Assembly (NCBI GenBank): GCA_022600195.1
Contig: JAHZKX010000003.1
Location: 1 to 64,000, forward strand
Direction of reading: 5' to 3'
Source: Planctomycetota bacterium
Lineage (GTDB): Bacteria > Planctomycetota > Planctomycetia > Planctomycetales > Planctomycetaceae
DNA length: 64,000 nucleotides
Under the pieces are notes generated by a model. The model made no database searches, was not told where the DNA came from, and saw only the letters and a list, made by a program, of their open reading frames with translations. A program made the position numbers and the translations under genes. Shown here one piece after another: positions 27,401-45,895 of this stretch. How positions within the stretch are numbered: the first letter of the stretch is position 1; every line of letters begins with the position of its first letter.

Positions 27401-27586
27401 CACTAATGAATCAACGCGGTCCGTATTTGCACCCGGATAACTGATACTTACAACCGCAACACGTTTTGAAAGCACAGGGTCTTCCAGCCGCGGCGAGTTA
27501 ATAAAAGCCCCCACACCGGAGGCAATCACTAACACCAAGGCCATGATCAACAGCCGTGGATTTCGATAAAAGAATGTCGAAATCAT
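24464..27586 (-). CDS. RND efflux pump permease (AcrB/HAE1-like)
   Basis: This 1040-residue inner-membrane protein has the RND plan: one N-terminal helix, a large periplasmic loop, a helix bundle with [13 protein letters not shown] in the TM4 position, a second loop and a second bundle ([19 protein letters not shown]). In TM4 the proton-relay pair that is Asp-Asp in AcrB reads Asp-Asn here, a variant found in many RND pumps. It overlaps the adaptor gene by 4 bases (ATGA), so translation is coupled. Position and strand suggest it exports the product of the PKS locus, with an outer-membrane channel encoded elsewhere. A general drug-efflux role is the alternative. Confidence 0.9.
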   Translation of the reverse strand: MISTFFYRNPRLLIMALVLVIASGVGAFINSPRLEDPVLSKRVAVVSISYPGANTDRVDSLVTTKIEHAIRSIAEIKTIQARSRPGISLIKLELRDSVLDIPEVWSRVRDKIEQAESTLPEQALPPEIRIAEMKSYAAMVALTSRSGDPADFFTLRRIAFDLQAKIDRLAGTERTRIYGDPGEEVVVEVDVNKLALTGLTVGSLSQQIEKSQPRHPAGTLMQDQIERPITYGDQFDSLAGLKETIIKLRGDDESIKLSDLAKVTIQSESKPINAALIDEQSAIVICSYVRDDFRVDRWSDSLDRVLLDLKKQLPEDVRLNVIFSQRPFVEHRMVQLLSNLLLGMLAVMIVIILMMDWRSATVIGLALPLTALIVLAGLRLLKIPIHQMSITGLVIALGLLIDNAIVMVDECRQRMRSGLSISTAIDQAVKHLTMPLLCSTLTTTLAFLPIAMLPGPPGEFVGTIAVSVILAINASLLLALTVVPALIGMFSGKPNENTGQTRQAVGLSIPLFAKMYRRSIFIVCQHPILGLMVGIGLPILGFVQANQLPEQFFPASDRNQIQVEVELPVGTSQQQTRDVIKSLNEQIKSEPGVLHTNWFIGESAPSFYYNIVPRRQHAAYYAQAFLDLASGLNTSRFVRDMQTKLSQSNHDARILVRQLEQGPPVDAPVEILIKGPDLRVLEQLGTELRQTLSETPDVIYTRSDLGEVTTSLELNFDEDKLNASGLSRSDVTRQLYAALEGVEAGTIRHREYVIPVMVRIAETEEMDLDQLQGLIIQPTRPRMSERGKIITSEGPPLSAIADFQLDADIATITRINGENTNELKAYISAGKLPAVVLADFRKRLKQSNFQLPAGYAIDFAGETAARNEAVTNLIADAAILISLIVLILVVSFRSFRIAFIIASVAGLAVGLGPASLWYFGYPFGFMAILGTMGLMGLAVNDSIVVMAGIRADPDASRGDVVAIVNVVNSCTRHVLSTTFTTIAGFLPLILSGGDFWPPLAITIAGGVGGATLLALYFVPAAYVIMRPRNRITSNMSEHMT

Positions 27587-28965
27587 AAGCTTTGTACTTG
27601 CTCCGGTTTTTGTTTATCCTTCAACTCCGTTTTTTTCTGTCTTGCAAAACGCACAACTTGCCCGGGTACTATTCGATGGAGCCCACCAACAACAACAAAC
27701 ATCCCCTCGCGCAAATTTCCGCGTACTAATGCCTGATCGTTACCTACGTCAATCACATCAACGTAGTGACGCACGATCGTAGGTTTTTCATCTATAGTTT
27801 CCACAAGATAAATAGACCATAACCCTGCAATTTCTTTCATTAGTGTCGAAACCGGCAACCAATACCCAGATTTTTTTTCTGTCGTGGGAAATAAAACATC
27901 GACCCGTTCTCCTACAATTAAAGTGTCTTTCGTCTTAGATCCACTCGGCTGGAGAACCACCATGCGTGTTTGTGTTAAGGAATCGGCAGTAGGATGAATC
28001 GATGTCACTTGTCCGAGAACCTTTTGCCGTTTTGTTTCAAACGTTACTTCTTGCCCCAACTTGAGACTTGAAGCTAGTGCTGTTGGTAGCCGAACCCACA
28101 CTCGATATGCATCCATGTCAGCAATTTTTAGCACAGAATGGCCAGGAGCAACAACACTTCCTGGCGCAATCATTTTCTCAACAACCACTCCAGCATAGGG
28201 AGCTGTCACCTTACACGCTACAATTTTGGCTTCAACTTCCAGTAACTGGCCATTCAAATCATTGATTTGCGCAGTCAATCCAGCAATCTTTTGTTGACGA
28301 GATTTTTGATTTAACGTCTGAATTTGCTCTTCATTACTTTTCAATCTTTTGTCCAGTGCACTTAAATTACCTGGAGTGGGAAATGAATTCTTCACGTCTA
28401 GTTCAATCCGGTCCAATTCGCTACGAAGCTGATTGATTTTCGCCACCACCTGTTCGCTACTCTGGCCATTGTTCTGTTGATTGAGCGAGTTTAAATCAGC
28501 GCGGGCTGCCGAAAATTCCGACTGCAATTTGTATTTGTTTTTTTTGAAAGGCTCATCATCCAGTCGTGCCAGCAATTCCCCCTGTTTCACAGCAGAACCG
28601 ACGTCAACAAATACCTCTACTACCTTACCTGCTTGTGTAAAGCTCAAATCACTGCTACGAACCGGCTTTACTAAACCAGAAAACCGTTTTATGAGAAGCG
28701 GTGACTGATTTTGTTTGAGCGTAATCGTCTTTACGCCTATCGATTCTGTTTGCCTCACTTCGCTCGTTGATTTTTTTTGATTGGCATCCGAAAGCGTATC
28801 GCAGGCTGACATACAAAACAGAAAAAATATTCCAACAAGTACACAGAGTCTTCGGATCATGCGTTGATCCATTCCATGGAAACCGAGAAAACACCGGTTG
28901 ACTAGGGCGGAGGGAAACAAACGCAGGTCTGTACATCGACTTGCCCACAAATGACAGAACCTCAT
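27583..28965 (-). CDS. RND periplasmic adaptor (membrane fusion lipoprotein)
   Basis: This is a HlyD/AcrA-type adaptor: lipoyl half-motifs around LSFTQAGKVVEVFVDVGSAVKQG and CKVTAPYAGVVVEKMIAPGS, a coiled-coil hairpin between them rich in Gln/Leu/Glu, then beta-barrel and membrane-proximal parts. A lipobox (FLFCMSAC) follows a hydrophobic run. Start choice is uncertain. ATG 28965 has the best ribosome site (AGAGG, 7 bases) but puts about 54 residues before the lipobox Cys; ATG 28872 or 28860 would give a normal lipoprotein signal; the longest frame starts at 29013. Its stop overlaps the RND permease start. It links the inner-membrane pump to an outer-membrane channel. Confidence 0.85.
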   Translation of the reverse strand: MRFCHLWASRCTDLRLFPSALVNRCFLGFHGMDQRMIRRLCVLVGIFFLFCMSACDTLSDANQKKSTSEVRQTESIGVKTITLKQNQSPLLIKRFSGLVKPVRSSDLSFTQAGKVVEVFVDVGSAVKQGELLARLDDEPFKKNKYKLQSEFSAARADLNSLNQQNNGQSSEQVVAKINQLRSELDRIELDVKNSFPTPGNLSALDKRLKSNEEQIQTLNQKSRQQKIAGLTAQINDLNGQLLEVEAKIVACKVTAPYAGVVVEKMIAPGSVVAPGHSVLKIADMDAYRVWVRLPTALASSLKLGQEVTFETKRQKVLGQVTSIHPTADSLTQTRMVVLQPSGSKTKDTLIVGERVDVLFPTTEKKSGYWLPVSTLMKEIAGLWSIYLVETIDEKPTIVRHYVDVIDVGNDQALVRGNLREGMFVVVGGLHRIVPGQVVRFARQKKTELKDKQKPEQVQSL

Positions 28966-29075
28966 TTCAACCTCTTGGTTACGGTCTGTGAAAGTTTTTA
29001 TGAAATGGCTCAAGGCCGCATCAGCATCATTTCACAAATTTAATAACAGTATTAAAGACAGAATCGATACAGAAA

Positions 29076-30743
29076 TCAACTCAGTTTAAGGCCCTCCGTG
29101 AGGGGCGTAGGCGGATCACTCAGATCTGATTGTTTCTGCGTCAAGATCACATCAAAAACTCCTTGGAAAGCATTCTTCATGGCTAAGGATGAGTTTGTAA
29201 TTGGAACCGGAGAAGCTGGGGTTAAGCCTACTTGTTGTGTAATTTCTGCGTACAAAGTTTCCATTTGAACCAAATTAGCTGAGAACTGCCGATCAAACTC
29301 ATACCAGTTTAATTTGGAGACCAAGGCTTCATTTTTATTTCGAATAATAGGTAAATTAGAAATGTTGACGAGACCTGAAATCTCCTGACTCGGAATATTT
29401 TGATGCCACAAGCGAAAGTAGTCCTGCATATGATGATTTAGATCTGACAGGCGGTTTAACTTTGAAACATTTCGCATATACATTGCATGACTACAAAGTT
29501 GTTCCTGCATAAAAATGAAGCCGGATAGTGACCAGTAAATCAAATAGTCCCACATTACTTTGACAGACATAACCTGCGGATTACCGAACAATTGATATTG
29601 ATTGCGGTAGACGGAGGCCGTGCCGTGGAAAAACTTTTTGAAGATCCGGTCATAACTGAATGCCCGAATCCGATGGCCTCGCCAGGTCAAATCTCGCCAG
29701 ATCAAATCAGTTAAAAATGTGTTTGCAAATGCGATGAAATCGCTGCCCGGAGAATAAAATGGATCCAGGAAAAACCCAGCTTCACCCGTAATCCCCCAAC
29801 GATGCCCTGAAAAAACTTGCTGACATTCTCGGGAATAATTTTTATATACAAGGAAGTCTTGAACTTCAGCTTCCTGTTTTCGAAGCTGGCTTGCCAATTG
29901 TGGTTCGTTTTTTTCCAGCCAAGCCAGAGATTTCTCTAAGGAGTTGATCTCTGTGAGTGGATGAAACTGCTGTTCCGCGACAATTCCGATACTTGTCGAC
30001 CCCGAGGCCAACGGAATCAACCAGACCCAATAACCCTGACCCATTAAATGATTCGTGCTGTACCAGCGAGATGTCTTCCCCTCGTGGCCGGATTGCCATT
30101 CTGGATCGTCTGACCAATCATCGACCTTCAGCCGACTGTCAATCCGAAACCAGGCTGCATTACATTTTTGGTCCGTCGGTTTTTGCAATCCCAAGTGTTG
30201 TTTCAACAAAGCGCGGCGGCCACTGGCATCAACGACCCAACGCGACGCTACTGTTTGAGTCATCTCATCGCGTGAATATGTCACTACGTGCCTGCGATTC
30301 CATTTATTGATCTGTAACTTCTTGATGTCAGCGCGATCAAAAAATTCAATCCCCTGCTCTCGGCAGCGCTCACCCAGAAAATTTTCAAACCGTCCACGAT
30401 CTAGCTGATAGCTTGCTGCCGGAGCATATCGAGTTCCTCCAATTTCCAAGCGTTTCTCAATTCGCGAATTGTCACCATGTGGAAAAAAGAAGCGCAGTCC
30501 CAGTTTTGGCAATTGCTCTTCATCAATATGTTGTTTTAATCCAAGCACATCCGCAAAATAATAGGCACCAACTTCGACCGTAGATTCACCTACTTTATGA
30601 GTCGCTTCAGGTACCGGATGCGCCATTTTTTCAAGCACAGTAATACGTGCCTTTGGTAATTTCTGGCGACACTGGAGCGCTAAAGATAACCCAGCCAAAC
30701 CACCACCTAAAATTGTGACATCACTTTGTGTTTCTATCATCAT
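29076..30743 (-). CDS. Flavin-dependent halogenase-like oxidoreductase 1
   Basis: This 555-residue FAD protein has the dinucleotide site GGGLAG (13-18), [10 protein letters not shown] (50-59), a lysine at K80 in [10 protein letters not shown] close to the position of the catalytic lysine of tryptophan halogenases (PrnA K79), and the halogenase signature WxWxIP at W239-P244. [17 protein letters not shown] is the second FAD motif. This supports chlorination or bromination of an aromatic or polyketide intermediate, but related COG0644 flavoproteins without halogenase activity share much of this. It is a paralogue of the next gene upstream (shared STNHLxGxGYWVW and FLDPFYSPG blocks). A GAGGA site precedes the ATG. 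It lies between the second halogenase-like gene and the efflux genes. Confidence 0.75.
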   Translation of the reverse strand: MMIETQSDVTILGGGLAGLSLALQCRQKLPKARITVLEKMAHPVPEATHKVGESTVEVGAYYFADVLGLKQHIDEEQLPKLGLRFFFPHGDNSRIEKRLEIGGTRYAPAASYQLDRGRFENFLGERCREQGIEFFDRADIKKLQINKWNRRHVVTYSRDEMTQTVASRWVVDASGRRALLKQHLGLQKPTDQKCNAAWFRIDSRLKVDDWSDDPEWQSGHEGKTSRWYSTNHLMGQGYWVWLIPLASGSTSIGIVAEQQFHPLTEINSLEKSLAWLEKNEPQLASQLRKQEAEVQDFLVYKNYSRECQQVFSGHRWGITGEAGFFLDPFYSPGSDFIAFANTFLTDLIWRDLTWRGHRIRAFSYDRIFKKFFHGTASVYRNQYQLFGNPQVMSVKVMWDYLIYWSLSGFIFMQEQLCSHAMYMRNVSKLNRLSDLNHHMQDYFRLWHQNIPSQEISGLVNISNLPIIRNKNEALVSKLNWYEFDRQFSANLVQMETLYAEITQQVGLTPASPVPITNSSLAMKNAFQGVFDVILTQKQSDLSDPPTPLTEGLKLS

Positions 30744-30823
30744 TCATTTCCTCGATAGGAACTGATCGTATCTTATTCAGTTATTTAAAATAATTATTAA
30801 GTCAATTGGAAATCGTCTATTAC

Positions 30824-32466
30824 CTATAAATTCATCGCTTCAAAAACCCGATCAAGTCGGTTCTGAGAGCAAAGCCCCACATCCGCCGAAACCATCAGTT
30901 CGGGATATTGCAAACCAATTCGCGATGTCATTTCCAACATCAAATCTTTGATGATTTCCACATTCCTCACAAAGCGTGCTTTTAACGTCTTATCATCCAA
31001 TTCTTCCGACAGTTCTCCATTCAACTGAATCAAAATTTCGATAGAACGTTGATCAACAAATGTCGCATCGATGAACGCGACGTCTTCTCGATCATGCCAC
31101 TCACGAAAGAATTGCTGCATCTGCACATTCAATGCCCGCATTGCTTCAATTTCTCGTGACAATGACTGAATAAAAGCAGGTTCGGTCAGTTTATCCTGAA
31201 AATACAATAAAGCTGGAAAACTCCAGTACAAGGCATAATCCCAAACATATTTCAATGACATAATTCGCGGATTCCCAAATAAGGGATACTGTTCCTGATA
31301 TGCTAATAAATTGTTCTGGAACAATGTCATAAAAATACTTTGAAAGGCGGGCGCCAAATGGGTAACCGGTCGATTCGCCAAATCGCTTGTAATCAACTCC
31401 GTAATCATCGTATTGCCGATTGCGATATAATCGATGCCCGGCGAATAAAATGGATCGAGAAATACGCCTGCTTCACCTGTCAACGCCCAACGATCTTTAG
31501 AAAAGACCTGCCGACACCCACGGGCGAGTCGTTTCATTGCCATGAAGTCTTTCAACTTATCTCGATGCGGCTCCAGCCTCGCTGCACATTCTGGTTCGTG
31601 AATGTGTAACCATGCGAGTGCTTTATCAAAGCGGTTCAAGTCATTGAGTTGATGTAGTCGGGGATCAAACACAATCCCCAAACTGGTTGCACCAGATGAC
31701 AACGGAATAATCCAGACCCAATACCCAGACCCCAACAGATGATTCGTGCTTAACCAGCGACGTGGAATCCGCCCTGTGCGTTGCCTCCATTCGGGCTCAT
31801 CACACCATTCATCAACGCGAATTTCGGCATCCAATCGAAACCAGACCGCATTAATATTATGATCAATTTCTTCGGCGAGATTTAATTTTCGTTTCAAAAA
31901 ACTCTGTCGACCACTGGCATCAATTAACCAGCGACATTCCAGCGAGCAAGGCTCATGATTCTGTTCGTATTCAATACGATGCAACGAAGATTCTGGATCC
32001 GGCGCCATTTCAATCTGTCGTACATGGGAATCGGGGATTAGTTCGGCCCCCATTTCCTGAACCATTCCGGCAAGATAATTCTCTAACCGACCTCGATCGA
32101 CTTGATATCCCGGAGCTGGAAAAAAATCACTCGTACCCACTTCCGTACCGGCGGACATCGGCTGATCGTGGGGGCTGAAGAAAAACCGCAATCCTAATTT
32201 TGGCAAATGTTGATCGACTAAATGCTTTTTCAGTTTGAGCCGTTCCCCTAAATAATGGGCTCCAATTTCTACCGTTGATTCTCCTACCTTATGTGAGGCT
32301 TCTGGAACAGGGAACGTTTTCTTCTCGATAATTGTGATCGAAGTTTCCGGGCGCTGCATCAACACTTGTCTGGCAAGTGTCAAACCGGCTAATCCTCCGC
32401 CTATGACCGCAACATCACAATGGTCTTTTTCCATTTGGGTGCCGTTTTCTCCACGTCGAGCTTGAC

Positions 32467-32470
<4 letters not shown>
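30824..32470 (-). CDS. Flavin-dependent halogenase-like oxidoreductase 2
   Basis: This 548-residue paralogue of the downstream gene has GGGLAG (24-29), [11 protein letters not shown] (60-70), a candidate catalytic K91 in [10 protein letters not shown] and WxWxIP at W251-P256, followed by [17 protein letters not shown]. Its start codon overlaps the PKS stop (ATGA at 32470-32467), so it is translationally coupled to the PKS and almost certainly works on its product. Another ATG 12 codons in (MEKDHCD) also lies before the Rossmann strand. No flavin reductase is present in the locus, so reduced FAD would come from elsewhere in the cell. Halogenation is inferred, not shown. Confidence 0.75.
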
Positions 32471-40584
<8,114 letters not shown>

Positions 40585-40803
40585 ACAGTCTCGTGTTGAA
40601 GGCAATTCCGTTGATAATAGTGAGACGTTTTCACTCGTTGAAAACTGTTGGCCTCATTCCAATTCCTGGTCGACGACAATTGAAGTGAAAGACGCACCTT
40701 TTGTCCACATAATCTTAGTCGCTTTTACAAATCACAAAAACAGGCAAGTATAAGTAACAAAAACACAGCATTCTGAAGCTGCCAATGATTTTAGATGCGA
40801 GAT

Positions 40804-42909
40804 TCAATTTTTCAATTCACGAATTAGCTGTTCCAGTGTTTCTTGTTCAGATAATCCCTCAATTTCAGCTTGTAAGTTCGATGTTTCCTTGGAATCTTGT
40901 ATGATCAAACTTGTATCGTTTCCCGATTCCGGTACTCCTTCGGTAGAGTTTCTCTCAACCAGACTGACCTTTGGAGTTGCGCGACCTGAGTGATCGTCGG
41001 CTTCTATTCCTTCCAGAATCGTTAATAAAAAACCTGCTAATTCTGAGATACTGGGGTAATCGAATACTAATGTCGCTGGCAAATCGACTGCCTGACCGAG
41101 TCGTTGTCGCAAACACTCTTGCAAATCGACAATCAGTAAAGAATCAAGACCGTCTTCAATGAAACGTTCATCGGCGTTCGGCATTTCCTCCATCTGGAGC
41201 ATCTGCTGCACTTCTTGTTGTAGCATCAAGGTGATTTCTCGCAATCGGTTCGCCGGATGCGATTGTAGAACTTCAATTACCCAAGCTGAGCGGGATGTCT
41301 GAGTCGAATTTTCTGGCTCTAAAACTTCCGTTGAAACAAAATCAATTTTGTCCGTTTTGACAGGGGTCTCTTGTTGCTGCTCAGCGATCATTGAATCGGC
41401 ACGATCACGGAGAATACGCTTGAGCACCTTGCCAGAAGGGTTGCGCGGCAATTCATCGATTAACAAAAACTGCTTTGGCATTTTATAGCTCGCAAGATTT
41501 TGCTGGCAGAACTCAGAAAGCTGTTCGATGATCTCAGGGTCAGTCGAATTGAAATCACGTTGAAAATCTTTGGCAAGAACGATGAACGCCACGACCTTCT
41601 CACCCAAAATGGCATCGGCTATACCAACAACAGCCACATCTGCAATCGCGGCATGTTCATGTATTGTTCTTTCCACTTCCGCCGGAAATACTTTGAGCCC
41701 TGCAATTGAAATCATATCCTTCACACGGTCGACAATATAGAAGTAGCCTTGCTCATCAATTCGCCCAATATCTCCGGAATGAAACCAACCGTCACGGATC
41801 GCGATGGCAGTATCGTCAGGGCGATTCCAATAGCCTAGCATCACATTGGGGCCGCGGACCACAATTTCCCCTAATTCGCCGGGAGCACAAGTCTCACCCG
41901 TCTCAGTATGAACCACCTTCATCTCGACCAGATCGACGGGAGCCCCAATCGATCCAGGGACAAACTTCAAACGGTGATTATAACTGGCAAAAGGAGCCGT
42001 TTCGGTTAAACCGTAACCTTCGTAGATCGGCATTTTGAATTTCTGCTGCCAGCGTTCGGCAACAATTTGAGGCAATGTTGTTGCTGCTGAGAAGCAATAG
42101 TTGATGCTTTTCAAATCATCACGGCTGCAAGTTTCTTCGAGCAGTTGAAACATCGTCGGCACACCAAACAGCTTATTCACCCTCTCGTCGGCGATCAAAT
42201 TTTTCGACTCATTCAAGTCGAAACGCTGCTGCAAAACTATAGTTGCCGCTGCATGAAACCCTGAATTCAACAATGCATTCTGACCATAACAATGGAATAA
42301 AGGCACACTACACAGAATGCGGTCTTCTTTGTTCAAACCACACAAGTTGTTAAACGCATGCACGGTTGCCCGTACATTTTGATGTGACAACGTTGCCCCT
42401 TTGGGGAAACCTGTTGTCCCTGATGTGTAGAGGATAACCGCGGGATCATCTGGTTTGGTTGGATAGATATCATGTGATCCGGAATCACTCACTTCGAGCA
42501 ATTCGTCAGAAATTTTGTCACCAGCCTCAGATACCGGGATCAAATGCTGTAAACAAGCCGGCATCTGCGATTGTAAATCGGGCGATGTGGAATCGACGAC
42601 AGCCAGTGCTACTGCAGCACAATCTTCAACAATGAACCGAATTTCTTGTGGCGTCAGTCGTGTGCTCACAGAAACAGCAATCGCACCGACACGCAACACG
42701 GCATAATACCAAACCACAAACGCGGGTGTGTTCGGCAACGCAATCGCGACTCGATCCCCTGGTTGAACGCCCAAGCCTTGCAAGTAGCAAGCTGCGCGAC
42801 TGCTTAAACCTTCTATTGCAGCATATGTGTAGCGGTTCCCATTAAAGATGAGCGCTTCACGTTCAGGAAAAATTTGTGCCGGCACGGTCAAGTGTTCACA
42901 GATATTCAT
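40804..42909 (-). CDS. Acyl/aryl-AMP ligase fused to an acyl carrier protein
   Basis: This 701-residue fusion begins with an ANL-superfamily adenylation domain (about 1-510), with LYTSGTTGFPKGA (P-loop), YGLTETAP, HSGDIGRIDEQGYF and the catalytic lysine in PRNPSGKVLKR. It is closer to 4-coumarate-CoA ligases than to long FAAL enzymes. An ACP (about 555-635) follows, with DGLDSL placing the phosphopantetheine at S590. The last residues, LSEQETLEQLIRELKN, resemble the C-terminal half of the class 2 docking domains of cyanobacterial and myxobacterial PKS. The enzyme would activate an aryl acid, probably the lyase product, and load it on its own ACP for the PKS. The gene lies 42 bases after the lyase gene. 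Confidence 0.88.
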   Translation of the reverse strand: MNICEHLTVPAQIFPEREALIFNGNRYTYAAIEGLSSRAACYLQGLGVQPGDRVAIALPNTPAFVVWYYAVLRVGAIAVSVSTRLTPQEIRFIVEDCAAVALAVVDSTSPDLQSQMPACLQHLIPVSEAGDKISDELLEVSDSGSHDIYPTKPDDPAVILYTSGTTGFPKGATLSHQNVRATVHAFNNLCGLNKEDRILCSVPLFHCYGQNALLNSGFHAAATIVLQQRFDLNESKNLIADERVNKLFGVPTMFQLLEETCSRDDLKSINYCFSAATTLPQIVAERWQQKFKMPIYEGYGLTETAPFASYNHRLKFVPGSIGAPVDLVEMKVVHTETGETCAPGELGEIVVRGPNVMLGYWNRPDDTAIAIRDGWFHSGDIGRIDEQGYFYIVDRVKDMISIAGLKVFPAEVERTIHEHAAIADVAVVGIADAILGEKVVAFIVLAKDFQRDFNSTDPEIIEQLSEFCQQNLASYKMPKQFLLIDELPRNPSGKVLKRILRDRADSMIAEQQQETPVKTDKIDFVSTEVLEPENSTQTSRSAWVIEVLQSHPANRLREITLMLQQEVQQMLQMEEMPNADERFIEDGLDSLLIVDLQECLRQRLGQAVDLPATLVFDYPSISELAGFLLTILEGIEADDHSGRATPKVSLVERNSTEGVPESGNDTSLIIQDSKETSNLQAEIEGLSEQETLEQLIRELKN

Positions 42910-42951
42910 GACGTCTCTGCAATCATTCTGTATTTTAATCGAGCTTGGAAA

Positions 42952-44598
42952 TTAAATTTGAAAAGCCAATTTAAACGATTCAACCAACGGCTTGATCGCG
43001 GATATTAATCCTCCGCCAGGCTTAAGACTTTGTTTTAATAATTGCAAATCGGCCTCGAGCCAGCGGTCTTCGTCGTGTACCAGAAAGGGCTGTTGTTTTC
43101 CTGTTTTTTCTTCACAGGCAGCGTATACAGCGTCGTAAATCGGCACCAGAGATTCCTGTAATAAGGCCCGCCCATCGAAATGCCCCAATTCTTGCTTGGC
43201 ACGTAAGTCGACTGCCTGAATCGCAAACAGACTGGCCACCGCCATATAATCCTGAAACAGATCGACGCAACGCCAAGCCATATTTGCCGAGGTCCAGCTT
43301 AAACCATTAATGTTTTGATTAAACTGCTCGGCGTGGGTTGGAAAATGTTCTGTAATCGGATTGCCGAAATAGGTCAGCATCGGCATGATCGAATTGCCTG
43401 TTATCTGTAGCCCCTTCAAACCCATGTTGTAAATTCGAGATTCATCGCCGCGTAAAGAAGGTGGCAAGCCATGATTAAAATCAGGCGAAACCAACTGTGC
43501 AATTTGCACATCAAGGTGCTTCGCGAGCAAACCCAAAAACCGCCGCAAATCATCCATCGCGATGGCAACATACTGACCCAAAAAATTCCCATTCTGATAA
43601 AAACGCTGTTCGACACTGTCAATCAGCGGATTGTCCGTCACCGAGTTCATTTCTGTGGTAATGACTTCTGATACACGAGCAACTCCATCAACAATCGGCC
43701 CAAAATATTGGGGCAAGCAACGCAACGAATACCGGTCTTGTATAATGGAATTCGCAGAATTGCCATTTTTGGACTCAGACCCTAAGAATTCACGCATGAC
43801 TTTCGCTGTCCAGATCTGACCAACATGCGGTTTATTCTGATGCACAAACGAGGCAAAAGGCTCGTGTTGCACATTCAAAGCGCGTAGCATCATTGCTTGT
43901 ATGGCTAGAGACATCGCAAGCAAACCCTGCGACTCATAGACACAATTGGCTGCAATCGCAGATGAAAAAGAGGTTCCATTGACAATCGCAAGCCCTTCTT
44001 TGGCTTGCAACTCAATCGGTTCTAACTCAAGTTTTGTTAACGCCGTCAAGCCATCGATTTGCTGACCGTCGAGTAAAATCTGACAACGTGATGAATGACC
44101 GGTAATCGCGCGACCAATTGTCGCGAGCGGGACAAGATCACCACTCGCGCCAATAGACCCTAATTCACGAACCACAGGAACAGCATTAGCGCGGACGAAT
44201 CGAACCAGTCGATCTATAATTTCTCGGCGAACGCCAGATTTCCCCTGTAGTAAAACATTGGCTCGCAACAACATCGCAGCTCGAACGTGTCGGTTGGAAA
44301 TTGGTTCTCCTGCGGATGCTGCCAAAAATGAAAGCAAATTTCGTTGTGATGCATTCACCAACTCACTGGGAATCGCCACATCAGCCATGCCTCCAAAACA
44401 CGTCGTCACACCATATATGGGCTTGTTCTCAGCAACTGCAGCATCTACCACGGCTTTACTGGCTGCCAATTCATTTAAGACATCGGCATCATTCGTGACC
44501 CGAGGCATTACTTGCCCCAACCCTACATGGCAAACCGTGTCAATTGATAGCGTCCCGCCATCGAGCACAACTTCAGAAGCACTTGGTCGTTCGATCAT
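42952..44598 (-). CDS. MIO-dependent aromatic amino acid ammonia-lyase
   Basis: This 548-residue member of the HAL/PAL family has the A151-S152-G153 triad that cyclises to the MIO cofactor (GSIGASGDLVPLA) and the catalytic tyrosine Y62 in YGVTTCFGG. The substrate-selectivity pair reads F91-L92 (NLLSFLAA). Phe-Leu at this place is typical of phenylalanine enzymes, His-Leu of tyrosine and Ser-His of histidine enzymes. The likely reaction is L-Phe to trans-cinnamate plus ammonia, although an aminomutase giving beta-Phe is possible. No hut genes are nearby. As first gene of the locus, directly before an aryl-acid ligase, it probably makes the PKS starter. Confidence 0.85.
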   Translation of the reverse strand: MIERPSASEVVLDGGTLSIDTVCHVGLGQVMPRVTNDADVLNELAASKAVVDAAVAENKPIYGVTTCFGGMADVAIPSELVNASQRNLLSFLAASAGEPISNRHVRAAMLLRANVLLQGKSGVRREIIDRLVRFVRANAVPVVRELGSIGASGDLVPLATIGRAITGHSSRCQILLDGQQIDGLTALTKLELEPIELQAKEGLAIVNGTSFSSAIAANCVYESQGLLAMSLAIQAMMLRALNVQHEPFASFVHQNKPHVGQIWTAKVMREFLGSESKNGNSANSIIQDRYSLRCLPQYFGPIVDGVARVSEVITTEMNSVTDNPLIDSVEQRFYQNGNFLGQYVAIAMDDLRRFLGLLAKHLDVQIAQLVSPDFNHGLPPSLRGDESRIYNMGLKGLQITGNSIMPMLTYFGNPITEHFPTHAEQFNQNINGLSWTSANMAWRCVDLFQDYMAVASLFAIQAVDLRAKQELGHFDGRALLQESLVPIYDAVYAACEEKTGKQQPFLVHDEDRWLEADLQLLKQSLKPGGGLISAIKPLVESFKLAFQI

Positions 44599-44625
44599 GT
44601 CGAGTCAAAAAAGCCTTGTTAACGA

Positions 44626-44634
44626 ATAATACCA
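44626..44634 (-). promoter_or_regulatory. Candidate extended -10 promoter of the biosynthetic locus
   Basis: On the minus strand TGGTATTAT (extended -10, TGn plus TATTAT) lies 28 bases before the ammonia-lyase ATG, with no clear -35 at the usual spacing. It would give a leader of about 20 bases. The remaining AT-rich gap to 45130 has no other gene. Confidence 0.35.
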
Positions 44635-45159
44635 GTTGAATACGAAATCGCCACAACTAGTCGAGAACTACGAATCAATGAAATTTTTGATAGCCAAGTG
44701 AACTCAAACTATCGTTTCAAAGCCATTTGGGTAAATTGGTCACTTGAATTTGGTGATTTTAACCGTAAAACGGAAACTTAGCTACAGGATATAAAATCAG
44801 CAGATCAAGTTCTCAATTGCCGAAAATATAATAGAACATGGCCAGTGGTCAAGCATAGTGCAATCGTATGAATATTCATATTTGCCTCATGCAACCTCCG
44901 TCAGATCAGGTTTTTGTCGAATTCGCATGAAATTTTTTTTAGTCTTTACGAAATGCACTGCTTTGAGCCAACGTTAAAATTTTGCCGATCAAACTATTGA
45001 AATAATTTCATCCATCGAACGAGCAATAATCTTGCAATTTCACAATAATATTCGTCGTCCTCAGTTCACTCGTTCATGACCCTGACGTGCCCCCCCCAAG
45101 TATGACACCAGTCACAAGGCTTAGTGTCCGATTGTATCAATGACTGTTCTTTTTATCTG

Positions 45160-45590
45160 CTGGAACAGAGTGGAAGCAGGCAAACAGAACCGTTTTGCCT
45201 CCGGTACCGGGGTCCGGTACCCCAGAGAACTGTGAGGTCGGATTGTATTCTTTTAATATACCGGTCCCAGATACGACTGAACGAAGAATCATGGTCCGGC
45301 ACTTCATCTTCCAGGGAGAGTCACCCGAACCAGCGATAGGCGAGATAGAAATGGACTCCCTCACACAGACGTCTGTCTGAATCGATACCGTAGAAATACG
45401 CCACCAGTTGCATCCGGAATCAGACGCCCGGATCAATGGAAGGGAGTCCTCGTCCTTATATATAGCAAGAGATCGTCAATTTGCGGATGAAGCCGCTATG
45501 ACGATGCCGTTAATCTGCCAGAGCAAGTGATCTTGTGGGATCAACGACTCCCGATCAATGCCCGTCCTGGTCTTGGGCTCATAGGCATGC
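45160..45590 (-). pseudogene. IS1182/IS5-type transposase remnant (N-terminal part)
   Basis: The minus strand carries, in pieces, the N-terminal signature of this transposase type: SLIPQDHLLWQINGIV, then after a frameshift LPSIDPGV, a stop (TGA at 45422-45420), FRMQLVAYFYGIDSDRRLCE, HFYLAYRWFG, another stop (45323-45321) and LSLEDEVPDHDSSFSRIWDR. Living homologues read AYFYGIxSERRLCEEVxxNLAYRWF...PDHSTFSK without breaks. The DDE catalytic part is absent. Two in-frame stops and a frameshift show that it is dead. It separates the biosynthetic locus from the kinase region. Confidence 0.8.
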
Positions 45591-45683
45591 AATCCTTGCA
45601 TCAGCACTTGCGTGATCATCGTGTTCGCATTTTGAGTGACATTCACTGCCGTCGGGCATCTCGGATTGCCTTGATGTTTCATT

Positions 45684-45723
45684 TAGACGCTTACCAAATA
45701 ATCTAGACGCTTACCAAATAATC
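45684..45723 (+). repeat. Two perfect 20-bp tandem copies
   Basis: TAGACGCTTACCAAATAATC occurs twice back to back (45684-45703 and 45704-45723), followed by a partial third TA. It lies between the transposase remnant and the kinase promoter region. It may be a slippage product or paired binding sites. Confidence 0.85.
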
Positions 45724-45895
45724 TACATATGACACCCTTTCGCCTTGGCACCTCAAAAAAATCATCATCACCCTACAAACACTGCTGATAAAGCCTTGAT
45801 ATACTGCCAGTAGAGCTTGTTTTACCTGATGATTTTAGTAAATTAAAACAGTTCACTCCATTTGTTCAGTGAAGGTTAGGGCTAATATACCAGCA

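Noticed and set aside
40804-42909. Long-chain fatty acyl-AMP ligase (FAAL)
   Set aside because: Motif spacing and the adenylation signatures look like 4-coumarate-CoA ligase type, without an evident FAAL insertion; an aryl substrate fits the neighbouring lyase better.
42952-44598. Histidine ammonia-lyase of the hut pathway
   Set aside because: The selectivity pair is Phe-Leu rather than Ser-His, and no hutU, hutI or hutG gene is nearby, while an aryl ligase and PKS follow directly.
45208-45232. GGTACCGG / CCGGTACC palindrome
   Set aside because: It lies inside the transposase remnant and is too short, with no second copy noticed; probably chance.
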